The notes below the pieces were generated by a model. The model was given only the letters and a program-made list of their open reading frames with translations, made no database searches and had not been told where the DNA came from. Shown here in pieces: positions 8,227 through 16,149 of a stretch of DNA of 64,000 nt. Every line of letters starts with the position of its first letter. Position 1 is the first letter of the stretch. Position numbers and translations under genes: made by a program. The stretch spans positions 248,001 to 312,000 of the forward strand of contig JADJLM010000002.1 in NCBI GenBank assembly GCA_016710135.1, given 5' to 3'. The DNA is from Nitrosomonas sp. (lineage in GTDB: Bacteria > Pseudomonadota > Gammaproteobacteria > Burkholderiales > Nitrosomonadaceae).

Positions 8227-9078
8227 ATGACGACTTTAGCTTGGAGAAGAACCGCTGATGAAGAACCAGGATTGGTACGGTCAGCTGCACTGGCGTTATT
8301 GATACATATCATCTTTTTTGGTTTTCTGGTATTTGGTCTTAACTGGAGGAATGATCCTAATGAAAGTATGGTTGTAGATTTATGGAGAGATACACCACCA
8401 CAACCCGTTAGGTCTCAGCCCGTGATTAAGGAACCGATTAAAGAATTACCTAAACCCATCCCAGTTCAGGAGCCAGTTAAACCGAAACCAGAGCCGATCC
8501 AACCGACATCGGAACCGGTAAGAATCAAGAATCCACCGCCTCGGAAACCTACGATTGAAATCAAGGAAAAGACTGAGCCCCCTAAACCAATCCAAGAAGA
8601 GAAAAAAGTAAAACCGGTTCCAGAAAAGACACCTAAACCTGAACCGGTTAAAGAGAAAGTAGCAAAGCCAGAGTCGGTTAAAGAAATAGAGAAGAAAGTA
8701 GCGCCAGAAAAAGAGCTACCCGAGAAGGAGCAGAAAGCGGTAGAACAAGATGTACTCGCTCAGTTAGCAGCGCAAAAAAGTAAAGCCTTGGATGAGATTG
8801 CGAAATATAAGGCAATGATACAGGCAAAGATTAGAAGCAGAATTGTTACACCTCCTGATCTTCCAGGTAATCCCATGGTCGAATTCCGCGTGACATTGCT
8901 GCCGGGTGGTGATGTGCTCAAAGTTTCATTACGAAAAAGCAGTGGTTACGCAGCGTTTGATGAAGCGGTTGAGAGGGCTATTTTTTTAGCAAAACCGCTA
9001 CCAATTCCGCCTGATCCAGCTTTATTTAAGGAATTTCGTGATTTCAATCTCACGGTATATTATCAAGATGCTTTATAA
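8227..9078 (+). CDS. tolA: Cell-envelope integrity protein TolA
   Basis: TolA spans the periplasm and connects the TolQR motor to Pal and TolB. It has one membrane anchor (about residues 18-39), a long low-complexity middle rich in Pro, Lys and Glu (about 55-180, with repeated KPEPV-like units) and a folded C-terminal domain with the TonB-like segment VEFRVTLLPGGDVLKVSLRK. At 283 residues it is shorter than the E. coli protein because the middle domain is shorter and Pro/Lys-rich rather than Ala-rich, as in many betaproteobacteria. Confidence 0.94.
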   Translation: MTTLAWRRTADEEPGLVRSAALALLIHIIFFGFLVFGLNWRNDPNESMVVDLWRDTPPQPVRSQPVIKEPIKELPKPIPVQEPVKPKPEPIQPTSEPVRIKNPPPRKPTIEIKEKTEPPKPIQEEKKVKPVPEKTPKPEPVKEKVAKPESVKEIEKKVAPEKELPEKEQKAVEQDVLAQLAAQKSKALDEIAKYKAMIQAKIRSRIVTPPDLPGNPMVEFRVTLLPGGDVLKVSLRKSSGYAAFDEAVERAIFLAKPLPIPPDPALFKEFRDFNLTVYYQDAL

Positions 9079-9113
9079 CAGCGAGTCGATTAATTAATTT
9101 GTTGAGAGTTTAT

Positions 9114-10424
9114 ATGCGAGTGTTAACACGCTATTGTTATCTAGTACTAAGTTTATTGTTATGGGGAACACAGGCTCATGCCACTTTAAACATTGAAATA
9201 TTTGGCGGTGGGTCAAAACGAATTCCTATCGCTATTGTTCCTTTTTCTCAGGAAGAAAGGCTTCCTCAAAGTATCACAAGTGTTGTTACGGCCGATCTTG
9301 AGCGAACAGGTCTATTTAAAATGGTTGGGACTTTTGGCCAAACTCCGCATGAACCGGGTGATATCGTTTATACGGACTGGCAGAGTAGAGGAACGAGTGC
9401 GATTGTCATTGGCAGCACCCATCTTTTGCCAGATGGGCGGGTCGATGTGCGCTTCCGTTTAATGGATGTAGCAAAAGCCTCACAGATTACAGGATTTACA
9501 GGAGTTATACCGTCAGATCAGTTGCGTGTAGCTGCTCATCGAATTGCAGATATTATTTATGAGGCTTTGACAGGCGATGTGGGCGTCTTTAGTACTCGTA
9601 TCGCATTTGTCGTAAAAGGAGGTAACAAATACGCATTACAGATTGCTGATTCTGACGGGTATAACGCACAATCGATTATTGAATATACTGAGCCGATCAT
9701 TTCGCCAGCATGGTCGCCTGATGGGAGCAAGATCGCTTATGTTTCTTTTGAAAATAAGAAGCCAGTAATTTATGTTCAAACTCTGGCAACGCGAGAAAGA
9801 AAAGCCGTTGCAAATTTTAAAGGAAGTAATAGCGCCCCTGCCTGGTCACCCAATGGAGACAAATTAGCGGTTGTATTAACGTTGCACGGTGGGTCGCAGA
9901 TATTTTTAATTAATGCCGATGGCAGTGGTCTTCAACGATTAGCTCAAAGCCCCGGTATTGATACCGAACCTAATTTTTCACCTGATGGAAGGTCGATTAT
10001 TTTTACTTCTGATCGGGGGGGGAGTCCTCAGATCTACCGAATGGCTATTTCAGAAGGTAATGCGGGTGCTGCAGAACGACTTACATTTGAAGGAAGCTAT
10101 AATGTAAGCCCTCGCTTTAGTCCAGATGGAAAGAGCTTTACCTATATTCATCGCAATGGTGATCGGTTTAATATTGCACTCCAGGGATTTAATAATCGCC
10201 AAGTTCAATTACTAACGAATTCAAAGTTTGATGAATCGCCAAGTTTCGCTCCCAACGGAAAAATGATTTTGTATGCTACAGAAATAAGTGGACGTGGTAT
10301 ATTATCCGTCGTTTCCAGCGATGGGCAAACGAAGCAACGACTTTCATCTCAAACAGGTGATATTAGAGAACCGTCGTGGGGTCCTTGGCTGAAATCACAG
10401 CGAAATAATCATTTCATTAACTAA
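9114..10424 (+). CDS. tolB: Tol-Pal system periplasmic beta-propeller protein TolB
   Basis: TolB is periplasmic and binds Pal and TolA. A signal peptide ends around TQAHA. The N-terminal domain (IEIFGGGSKRIPIAIVPF) precedes a six-bladed propeller with repeats such as SPDGSKIAYVS, SPNGDKLAVV, SPDGRSIIFTSDRGGSPQIY and SPDGKSFTYI. ATG 9114 is preferred to TTG 9099 because GAGAG at 9104-9108 is well spaced for it and it leaves a normal signal peptide. The product is about 436 residues. Confidence 0.96.
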   Translation: MRVLTRYCYLVLSLLLWGTQAHATLNIEIFGGGSKRIPIAIVPFSQEERLPQSITSVVTADLERTGLFKMVGTFGQTPHEPGDIVYTDWQSRGTSAIVIGSTHLLPDGRVDVRFRLMDVAKASQITGFTGVIPSDQLRVAAHRIADIIYEALTGDVGVFSTRIAFVVKGGNKYALQIADSDGYNAQSIIEYTEPIISPAWSPDGSKIAYVSFENKKPVIYVQTLATRERKAVANFKGSNSAPAWSPNGDKLAVVLTLHGGSQIFLINADGSGLQRLAQSPGIDTEPNFSPDGRSIIFTSDRGGSPQIYRMAISEGNAGAAERLTFEGSYNVSPRFSPDGKSFTYIHRNGDRFNIALQGFNNRQVQLLTNSKFDESPSFAPNGKMILYATEISGRGILSVVSSDGQTKQRLSSQTGDIREPSWGPWLKSQRNNHFIN

Positions 10425-10442
10425 TTTGAAAAGGGATAAGCA

Positions 10443-10964
10443 ATGAAAAAGTTACTAACAGTGCTGATTATCTGCTTGTTGTCAGCATGTGCAAGTCAAA
10501 ATAAACAGTCAGCTGAAGTCGATGATCCTGCAATGAGGAGTGGGGGTTCGGGAAGTCAAGATGGAGCGAACTCAGGTAATGGTAGTGGATTTGGTTTAAA
10601 CCCTTTGCGTGACCCTAACAATATTCTATCGCAACGCAGCGTTTATTATGACTATGATAGCTATACGATAAAAAGTGAATATAGAGAGCTTGTGTTAGCT
10701 CATGCTCGTTATTTACGCGACAATGGTGATGCAAAAGTTTTATTACAAGGGAATACCGATGAACGTGGGAGTCGTGAATATAATCTTGCGTTGGGGCAGA
10801 AACGAGCTAATAGCGTGAAGAATGCGATGCTACTGTCTGGAGCACGAGATCATCAAATTGAAGCAGTGAGTCTAGGTGAGGAAAAACCGCGCGCCACAGA
10901 ACATGGAGAATCTGCTTGGGCTGAAAATCGTAGAGCTGATATCCTTTATCAAGGAGAGTATTAA
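10443..10964 (+). CDS. pal: Peptidoglycan-associated outer-membrane lipoprotein Pal
   Basis: Pal anchors the outer membrane to peptidoglycan. The lipobox LSAC places the acylated Cys at residue 16. A Gly/Ser-rich linker follows, then an OmpA-like peptidoglycan-binding domain (YDYDSYTIKSEY, GNTDERGSREYNLALGQKRA, ENRRADILY). The 173-residue length is normal. The stop overlaps the cpoB start, which indicates translational coupling. Confidence 0.97.
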   Translation: MKKLLTVLIICLLSACASQNKQSAEVDDPAMRSGGSGSQDGANSGNGSGFGLNPLRDPNNILSQRSVYYDYDSYTIKSEYRELVLAHARYLRDNGDAKVLLQGNTDERGSREYNLALGQKRANSVKNAMLLSGARDHQIEAVSLGEEKPRATEHGESAWAENRRADILYQGEY

Positions 10965-11767
10965 TGGTATTGCGCGCTTCTTCTTATCTGATTGTTGCAC
11001 TTTTATTGGTTAGTAAGCCCAGTCTTGCCGGGCTTTTTGACGATGAAAAAGCGCGTGAACAGATTGATCTTTTGCAAAAACAAACACAAGCAATGGAAGC
11101 GCGCATCGCAGGAATGGAAGAGTTACTCAAAAGTAATGCATTAATTGAGATTTATTCTCAAGTGGAAGGTTTTAAAACAGAGTTAGGAAGATTGACTGGC
11201 CAAATCGAAGTATTGACTGAAGAGAACAAATTACTTCGCAAACAACAGAAAGATTTCTATCTTGACTTGGATAATCGCTTGAATCAGGTTGAGTCAGGAG
11301 GATCAAGAGATTCAGGAGCTGCGCCGCTGGGTGAACCTGATTCATCAACCGCATTGTCATCCGAAATTGAAACGACTGCGCAATCCGTGGGTGCTTTGGA
11401 ACGCGAAGCTTACCAGGCTGGCTATAATTTATTCCGAGAAGGGGATTATTTAGCGGCAATTAGTCATTTTGACCAATTCCTCAAACAATATGCGAGTTCG
11501 AGTCTCGCGCCAGGAGCAGCTTATTGGATAGGAAATGCGCATTACGCATTGCGTAACTTTAACGAAGCAATTTCTGCTCAGCAACGGGTAATCGATCACT
11601 ATCCTAAGAGCACTAAGGCGCCCGATGCGCTTCTCAATATCGCTAGCAGTCAATTGGAGATACCTGACGTATCGGCGGCTAAAAAAACCTTAGAAAACCT
11701 TATCCAAAAATACCCCAATAGTGAGGCTGCTGGTAAAGCAAAAAAGCGCCTGGCTAGTCTGAAATAA
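10964..11767 (+). CDS. cpoB: Cell-division coordinator CpoB (YbgF)
   Basis: CpoB couples outer-membrane constriction by Tol-Pal with septal peptidoglycan synthesis. It has a signal peptide ending near PSLAG, a coiled-coil trimerisation region (about residues 30-110), a polar linker and a C-terminal TPR domain (YQAGYNLFREGDYLAAISHF, APGAAYWIGNAHY, PKSTKAPDALLNIA). It is the last gene of the ybgC-tol-pal operon and is followed immediately by an intrinsic terminator. Confidence 0.95.
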   Translation: MVLRASSYLIVALLLVSKPSLAGLFDDEKAREQIDLLQKQTQAMEARIAGMEELLKSNALIEIYSQVEGFKTELGRLTGQIEVLTEENKLLRKQQKDFYLDLDNRLNQVESGGSRDSGAAPLGEPDSSTALSSEIETTAQSVGALEREAYQAGYNLFREGDYLAAISHFDQFLKQYASSSLAPGAAYWIGNAHYALRNFNEAISAQQRVIDHYPKSTKAPDALLNIASSQLEIPDVSAAKKTLENLIQKYPNSEAAGKAKKRLASLK

Positions 11768-11773
11768 TCTTAT

Positions 11774-11810
11774 CAAGAAGGAAGTTTTTACTTCTTCTTG
11801 CTTTTTTTCC
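11774..11810 (+). terminator. Intrinsic terminator of the tol-pal operon
   Basis: An 11-bp stem with one bulged G (arms CAAGAAGGAAGT and ACTTCTTCTTG) is followed by CTTTTTTTCC, a good U-run on the plus strand. It begins 6 bp after the cpoB stop and ends just before the queE start, so queE is probably transcribed separately or by read-through. Confidence 0.85.
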
Positions 11811-12452
11811 ATGGAAAAGTTGCGAGTTAGTGAAATTTTTTACTCTCTGCAGGGTGAAACGACCCGCATGGGTTTACCGACAGTATTCATTCGTTTAACA
11901 GGCTGCCCTTTGCGCTGTGTTTACTGTGATACACAGTATGCATTTACTGGAGGCAATACGATGTCAATTTCCGAAATATTGGATAAGGTTTCAGACACAT
12001 TAGCGCGTTATGTGACAGTTACCGGTGGTGAACCGTTGGCACAAAAAGCCTGCTTATCTTTACTTTCTGCATTATGTGATGCCCATTATTCTGTCTCGAT
12101 CGAGACCAGCGGTGCATTCGATATTAGTGAAATTGATTCACGTGTCTCGCGCATTGTCGATATTAAAACGCCTGGATCAGGCGAAGTCTCTAAGAATCTT
12201 TTTGAGAACCTATCGATGATATCGAATAAAGATGAAATTAAATTTGTATTGTGCGATAGAGAAGATTACCAATGGGCACTGCAGATAGTTAATAACTATC
12301 GATTAGCTCAAATATGCCCTATCTTATTCTCTCCCGTTTATGGCCAACTAGCGGCTGATTTATTAGCAGAGTGGATCTTGGAAGATCATGCGCCTGTAAG
12401 GCTACAGCTCCAACTGCATAAAATTTTGTGGGGAGAGGTAGCCGGTCGATAG
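11811..12452 (+). CDS. queE: 7-carboxy-7-deazaguanine synthase
   Basis: QueE is a radical-SAM enzyme that contracts the pterin ring to 7-carboxy-7-deazaguanine in queuosine (preQ0) synthesis. The 4Fe-4S Cys motif is in GCPLRCVYCDTQYAF (Cys 32, 36 and 39). The substrate-binding start EIFYSLQGETTRMGLP and the SAM-binding TVTGGEP are present. The 213-residue length fits. It is paired with queC 22 bp downstream, so both preQ0 steps are co-located. Confidence 0.95.
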   Translation: MEKLRVSEIFYSLQGETTRMGLPTVFIRLTGCPLRCVYCDTQYAFTGGNTMSISEILDKVSDTLARYVTVTGGEPLAQKACLSLLSALCDAHYSVSIETSGAFDISEIDSRVSRIVDIKTPGSGEVSKNLFENLSMISNKDEIKFVLCDREDYQWALQIVNNYRLAQICPILFSPVYGQLAADLLAEWILEDHAPVRLQLQLHKILWGEVAGR

Positions 12453-12492
12453 TGTGAATTGATCAATTTTCTAGTTGCTTCGTTTTATTGAG

Positions 12493-13185
12493 ATGAAAAA
12501 AGCGGTTGTATTGGTATCGGGCGGACTCGATTCAGCAACGGCCCTTGCGGTTGCTCGTGATCAAAATTTTGATTGCTATGCGCTCAGTATCGATTATGGG
12601 CAGAGAAGTCGTTCTGAGCTCGACGCAGCGTTAAATGTTGGGAAAATGATCGGTGTTAAGGATCATCAAGTCATTAGCGTTGATCTTCGAAACTTAGGAA
12701 GATCAGCGCTGACAGATCAATCGATTGATGTTCCCATAACAGGAATGCAAGAAGGTATCCCTGTAACTTATGTACCAGCGCGCAATACGATTATGCTTTC
12801 GTTAGCGCTGGCTTGGGCCGAAAGCTTAGCAAGCCAGGCTATTTTTATTGGTGTCAATGCAATTGACTATTCCGGTTATCCTGATTGTAGGCCGGACTAT
12901 ATTCAAGCTTTTGAGCACATGGCAAATTTGGCTACCAAAGCCGCATGTGAGGGACTCAAACTCAAGATTCACGCACCGCTGATTGATTTATCCAAGTGCG
13001 AAATTATTATGCTGGGCACTCAATTGAACGTTGATTATAGTCATACAGTTTCGTGTTATCAGGCCGATGAGCATGGGTTGGCATGTGGCGTATGTGATGC
13101 GTGTCGATTACGTAAAGCCGGTTTTTCAGCAGCTGGCATTTCTGATCCAACCCGATATTCACTAATCTATCCAAAACACGAATAA
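12493..13185 (+). CDS. queC: 7-cyano-7-deazaguanine synthase
   Basis: QueC uses ATP and ammonia to turn 7-carboxy-7-deazaguanine into preQ0. The PP-loop VLVSGGLDSATALA is at the N-terminus, and CGVCDACRLRKAGF with an upstream Cys (TVSCYQA) gives the zinc site. ATG 12493 is chosen over TTG 12475 because it gives the normal start MKKAVVLVSGG. The product is about 230 residues. It forms the second half of the queE-queC pair and converges with folB. Confidence 0.95.
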   Translation: MKKAVVLVSGGLDSATALAVARDQNFDCYALSIDYGQRSRSELDAALNVGKMIGVKDHQVISVDLRNLGRSALTDQSIDVPITGMQEGIPVTYVPARNTIMLSLALAWAESLASQAIFIGVNAIDYSGYPDCRPDYIQAFEHMANLATKAACEGLKLKIHAPLIDLSKCEIIMLGTQLNVDYSHTVSCYQADEHGLACGVCDACRLRKAGFSAAGISDPTRYSLIYPKHE

Positions 13186-13196
13186 TCAGGGGGAAA

Positions 13197-13571
13197 CTAT
13201 CGATTCCTATGCTGACTAGAATCGAACTCACGAACAATACTGACACCGAGCTTTTCTATACCTTGAATAATCCCAAGCTTTGCAACGCTCACTTTGACTT
13301 GAGGTGATTTAAACTCAATCAAGATAAGTTGGGCGATATGCTCCGCCAGAGCTTCGAGTAGCATGAAATGCTTATCAGACAAGGTGTGTTTGATTCTGTC
13401 GGCAATAAGAGAATAATCCAGCGTATCTTTGATATTATCACTGACACTAGCGCTGCGCGTAGGAAGTGCAATTTCTAAGTTAAGTTCAATGAGTTGAGCA
13501 ATTTTTTTTTCCCACGGATAAAGGCCAATCATCGCTTTGATTCGAAAATTTTGTAAGAAAATGACATCCAT
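13197..13571 (-). CDS. folB: Dihydroneopterin aldolase
   Basis: FolB cleaves 7,8-dihydroneopterin to 6-hydroxymethyl-dihydropterin and glycolaldehyde in folate synthesis. The 124-residue protein starts MDVIFLQNFRIKAMIGLYPW with the conserved Glu replaced in the usual G-x-YPWE context, and continues LDYSLIADRI and LEALAEHIAQLI, the family signatures. It is convergent with queC and divergent from plsY. Confidence 0.92.
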   Translation of the reverse strand: MDVIFLQNFRIKAMIGLYPWEKKIAQLIELNLEIALPTRSASVSDNIKDTLDYSLIADRIKHTLSDKHFMLLEALAEHIAQLILIEFKSPQVKVSVAKLGIIQGIEKLGVSIVREFDSSQHRNR

Positions 13572-13656
13572 GGGATTAATTCACCGCATAATATTTACAA
13601 TAGTGCTAAATTTTTCTGTTAACAGATTCTAATCGAATTAGAGGGGCGAAGCTATT

Positions 13657-14277
13657 TTGGATATAGCAACGATCATAATATTACTGATGGCTTATTTAAT
13701 TGGGTCAGTACCATTTGCAATGGTGGCTAGTAAGCTATTTCACTTGCCTGACCCAAGAACCTATGGATCCAAAAACCCCGGTGCAACCAACGTGTTACGA
13801 AGTGGCAAAATTGCTGCTGCGGTTGTAACCCTATTGGGGGATGCTGGCAAGGGCTGGTTAGCAGTTGAGCTAGCTCGAGCTTATGTTTCGATAGAAGGCG
13901 GTGAATACGAATTAATCAGCGGTGCTGCATTATGTGTTTTTCTCGGACATTTGTTTCCTATTTTTCTTAATTTTAAAGGTGGAAAAGGTGTTGCGACAGC
14001 CGCAGGTGTATTACTCGGGCTTAATTTGTTATTAGGGTCTCTTGTAATTTTGACTTGGATTATCGTTGCTGCAGTCTCAAGGCTGTCTTCTCTATCCGCA
14101 CTGACTGCTGCTGTGCTTGCTCCCATCTATAGCTATTTGATTTTTGATTGGGACACGCCTGTCTGGGTGGTTATCATGATTTCGTTATTGCTCATCCTGC
14201 GCCATCGAGCAAATATCGTCAATTTGATTGAAGGAAAGGAAACGCGTATTGGTAAGAAAGCAACAGATAAGACTTAA
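13657..14277 (+). CDS. plsY: Glycerol-3-phosphate acyltransferase PlsY
   Basis: PlsY transfers an acyl group from acyl-phosphate to glycerol-3-phosphate, the first step of phospholipid synthesis, in the inner membrane. The 206-residue protein has five membrane segments and the conserved loops GSKNPGATNVLRSGK, LGHLFPIFLNFKGGKGVAT and LRHRANIVNLIEGKE. The start is TTG 13657, with a GAGGGG ribosome-binding site slightly upstream. It is the last core gene before the integrated element. Confidence 0.95.
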   Translation: MDIATIIILLMAYLIGSVPFAMVASKLFHLPDPRTYGSKNPGATNVLRSGKIAAAVVTLLGDAGKGWLAVELARAYVSIEGGEYELISGAALCVFLGHLFPIFLNFKGGKGVATAAGVLLGLNLLLGSLVILTWIIVAAVSRLSSLSALTAAVLAPIYSYLIFDWDTPVWVVIMISLLLILRHRANIVNLIEGKETRIGKKATDKT

Positions 14278-14312
14278 CATGGAACTGTGCGAATAGGTGA
14301 TGTTATCTGATG

Positions 14313-14466
14313 TGGCGGTATGTAAAAGTAAGTGCCAACATTAATACCATCAAATTTATGGTACGTACAGATTTTCTATAATGCTATCTGAAATGATCAA
14401 GTCCTTATAAGGTGAGAATTCAATGGGCTTGATACATTTAGATTGTTTGAAATGCTTATTTGGTGC
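14313..14466. repeat. Diverged copy of the int-to-att spacer, outside the left element end
   Basis: The segment between plsY and the left att site resembles the segment between the integrase start and the right att site (21892-22046). Matching blocks in the same order are CGGTATGTAAAAGTA with CGGTATCTAAAAGTA, ATACCATCAAATTTATGGTA with ATACCGTTAAATTTGCGGTA, ATGCTATCTGAAA with ATATTATCTGAAA, and GATTGTTTGAAA with TATTGTTTGAAA. Because it lies outside the present element, it is probably a scar of an older related element that used the same tRNA. Confidence 0.65.
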
Positions 14467-14475
14467 GAGAGGGGG
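14459..14475. repeat. Left attachment site (partial copy of tRNA-Leu 3' end)
   Basis: TTTGGTGCGAGAGGGGG here matches TTGGTGCCGAGAGGGGG at 22039-22055, which is the 3' end of the tRNA-Leu gene including the encoded CCA. The left copy lacks one C. That fits either divergence of a non-functional copy or the same kind of single-base loss seen elsewhere in this window. Confidence 0.8.
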
Positions 14476-14535
14476 TACCTAAAAATTAACATAAAAGATT
14501 GATTCTAATTATATTAATTTTTTTTGTTTTTATAG

Positions 14536-14560
14536 GTACCGCCAGAAATACCGTCAATTT
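14536..14560. repeat. Integrase arm-type repeat, left copy
   Basis: The 25-bp segment starting GTACCGCCAGAAATACCGTC matches 21906-21930 (GTACCGCTAAAAATACCGTT) at 21 of 25 positions. One copy lies just inside each end of the element, as expected for the arm sites bound by the N-terminal DUF4102 domain of P4-type integrases. A weaker third copy lies at about 14325-14352. Confidence 0.6.
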
Positions 14561-14604
14561 CTTTTGCTGGGCATTAAATGGATATTCTTTTATAAGGATA
14601 AGCC

Positions 14605-14952
14605 ATGGAAAAGACTGAACACACTCAATCATTAGAACAAGATAATCCGCAAGAATATTTTGAACCTTTTGGCTGGAAACCTCGTATAAAAAAACACCAA
14701 AGTGACTATGCTGATTTTATTGAAGACGTTAATTTTACTACTCGTGGTATAGAAACAATTCTTGAGTTATTAGAAAGTGCTTCACTTGATCGTGGCGAAA
14801 GTACAGCACTAAATGAATATCAAGAAGGTGTTTTAATTCGCTTTGCTATAGTGTCCTGCAGAACACTTACCGATAGAGCTTGCGAACTTTTATTAGATAT
14901 TGATGAAAGGCGCGTCAAGCAAGCCAGCAAGAATCTAAGAATTAGCAAATAA
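14605..14952 (+). CDS. Unknown 115-aa protein at the left end of the element
   Basis: I do not recognise this protein. It is acidic at the N-terminus and predicted mostly helical, with a stretch FTTRGIETILELLESASLD and a second half containing LIRFAIVSCRTLTDRACELL and DERRVKQASKNLR. A clear ribosome-binding site (AAGGA) precedes ATG 14605. It is the only plus-strand gene in the element and lies directly inside the left att site, a position often used for cargo or for regulators of excision. A hairpin and TGCTA repeats follow its stop. Confidence 0.6.
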   Translation: MEKTEHTQSLEQDNPQEYFEPFGWKPRIKKHQSDYADFIEDVNFTTRGIETILELLESASLDRGESTALNEYQEGVLIRFAIVSCRTLTDRACELLLDIDERRVKQASKNLRISK

Positions 14953-14990
14953 TAAGATTTGCTACTGCTATTCTTGCTATTTTTGCTACA
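14943..14990. repeat. TGCTA repeats and a hairpin after the 115-aa gene
   Basis: TAGCAAAT (14943-14950) pairs with ATTTGCTA (14957-14964) across a 6-nt loop at the gene end. TGCTA is then repeated at 14960, 14966, 14975 and 14984. The hairpin could end transcription and the repeats could bind a protein. Function is not shown. Further on, an AT-rich hairpin at about 15019-15041 has arms GATATT and AATATC. Confidence 0.35.
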
Positions 14991-15184
14991 GATAAGCCTG
15001 GGATGATTTTTAAAGATATTGTTTTAAAAATAATATCATGAAAATTTTATTTTTACTTTACTAATTAATCACTTAGCTAGCAGTATACTTCGATTGCTTG
15101 TTAATTCAAGTGTCGTTTCTTAACGAAGTAATAGCAGACTTTTCAAGAGGAGAGTATATACCTCCATTTATGCTTTCCTACTTT

Positions 15185-15661
15185 TTAAGCATGCCCACCC
15201 TTAATTTCTCTCTGTTCTTCTTGTGGTAACGTTGCGATATTCTCAGCAACATTGATCGATATATCCCCAGCCCGAACCGTTTCAATAAGTTCGTCTGATC
15301 CGGTCGAAATGATGTTTTTGACTTTCGATATGTTTCTAGCTGAAATACCGGATAGTTCTGATAGCTCGTCACGGGTGTCGCCTTGGTTACTTTCCGGCAA
15401 ATTTGCCGGGATGTTTTTTATTGCTTTATGCAGTGATATCTCACCATGTGCCACCTGCTTGGCTAGCTCTGGATCGGCCTTGGCTACTTTGTCTGCTTTC
15501 ATTTGAGTGTCTCTATGGACGCCTGCAGCAGTAGCGCGTTTTTCTACAGTATCAAAGTCGTTCGCACGACCTTGATCTGACTTTCTATCGCCACCATGAC
15601 TATTTGCCTTACTCCAATCCTGCGCACTAGCAACAATTGCCGCCTGTTGGCCTGGGGTCGT
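15185..15661 (-). pseudogene. 5'-truncated ParB-like partition/replication protein
   Basis: The open frame runs back from the stop at 15185 to a TGA at 15662-15664. It reads TPGQQAAIVASAQDWSKAN, then RDTQMKADKVAKADPELAKQ and VAHGEISLHKAIKNI, which is the middle and C-terminal part of plasmid/phage ParB-like proteins. The N-terminal ParB nuclease-like domain that should precede it is absent. The first ATG in frame (at 15502) would give only 105 residues and begins inside the conserved region. I infer a remnant left by deletion or recombination next to the HTH gene 7 bp away. Confidence 0.65.
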
Positions 15662-15670
15662 TCAAAATGG

Positions 15671-15874
15671 TTAATATTTAATCATGCCTTGATTCATTAG
15701 CGCTAAATAAGCCCTAACCTTCGTTTTGAATTCTTTGCGATATCTAGGATTAAGATTGCGATCACGCCAAAGGCTGGCGGTTTCAACTGAATCGGTAGGC
15801 ATGCCGCGTGAGCTAAGCTTATAAACCATTTGACGTGAAATGCCGATGTTACGGGCTAATTCAGATTTATTCAC
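15671..15874 (-). CDS. Small helix-turn-helix protein, terminase small-subunit (Nu1)-like
   Basis: The 67-residue protein begins MNKSELARNIGISRQMVYKL and continues SSRGMPTDSVETASLWRDRN. This is the winged HTH pattern of Nu1-type terminase small subunits and related phage/satellite DNA-binding proteins: a DNA-recognition helix, an RGMP wing and a Trp/Arg-rich end. A short tail follows. In a satellite it could direct packaging of the element by a helper, or act as a regulator. Assignment rests on the motif only. Confidence 0.55.
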   Translation of the reverse strand: MNKSELARNIGISRQMVYKLSSRGMPTDSVETASLWRDRNLNPRYRKEFKTKVRAYLALMNQGMIKY

Positions 15875-16149
15875 ACTGTCAACCTAAAAAATTTTTTTGT
15901 TTAATTTCTGCATATAGTTAAGTTGTATGGATTTTGGATTTCTAGATTTAAATTGGGGCCTTCATCACCCCCATCGCGCCCTTTCAAAGAAGGACCCGTT
16001 GAATATTTTAATCCACTCAATTAGCAGCCCACCCCGATAAAACAAACCAGAATGAGCCGCAATCGGTTTTAAGCTTTTTTAATACCTCAAGTCCAATGAC
16101 TTTATATTAATGCAACTGTGTTGCATTTGACGATAAATTTTTTTAACGG
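15875..16149. other. Gene-free stretch inside the element
   Basis: This 275-bp region lies between the HTH gene and the coiled-coil gene. It has no open frame with a credible start and ribosome-binding site. It contains a C/G-richer patch (about 15955-16000) that looks unlike the AT-rich neighbourhood, possibly a trace of a lost gene. I see no promoter or RNA gene that I can defend. Confidence 0.3.

Noticed and set aside
8400..8760. Tandem repeat or CRISPR-like pattern in the tolA middle region.
   Set aside because: It is the Pro/Lys/Glu-rich domain of TolA; units are irregular and there are no spacers. No CRISPR array was seen anywhere in the window.
15252..15506. A plus-strand reading frame opposite the ParB-like remnant.
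   Set aside because: It is antisense to a recognisable ParB-like sequence, has no ribosome-binding site and encodes a low-complexity Ser-rich peptide.
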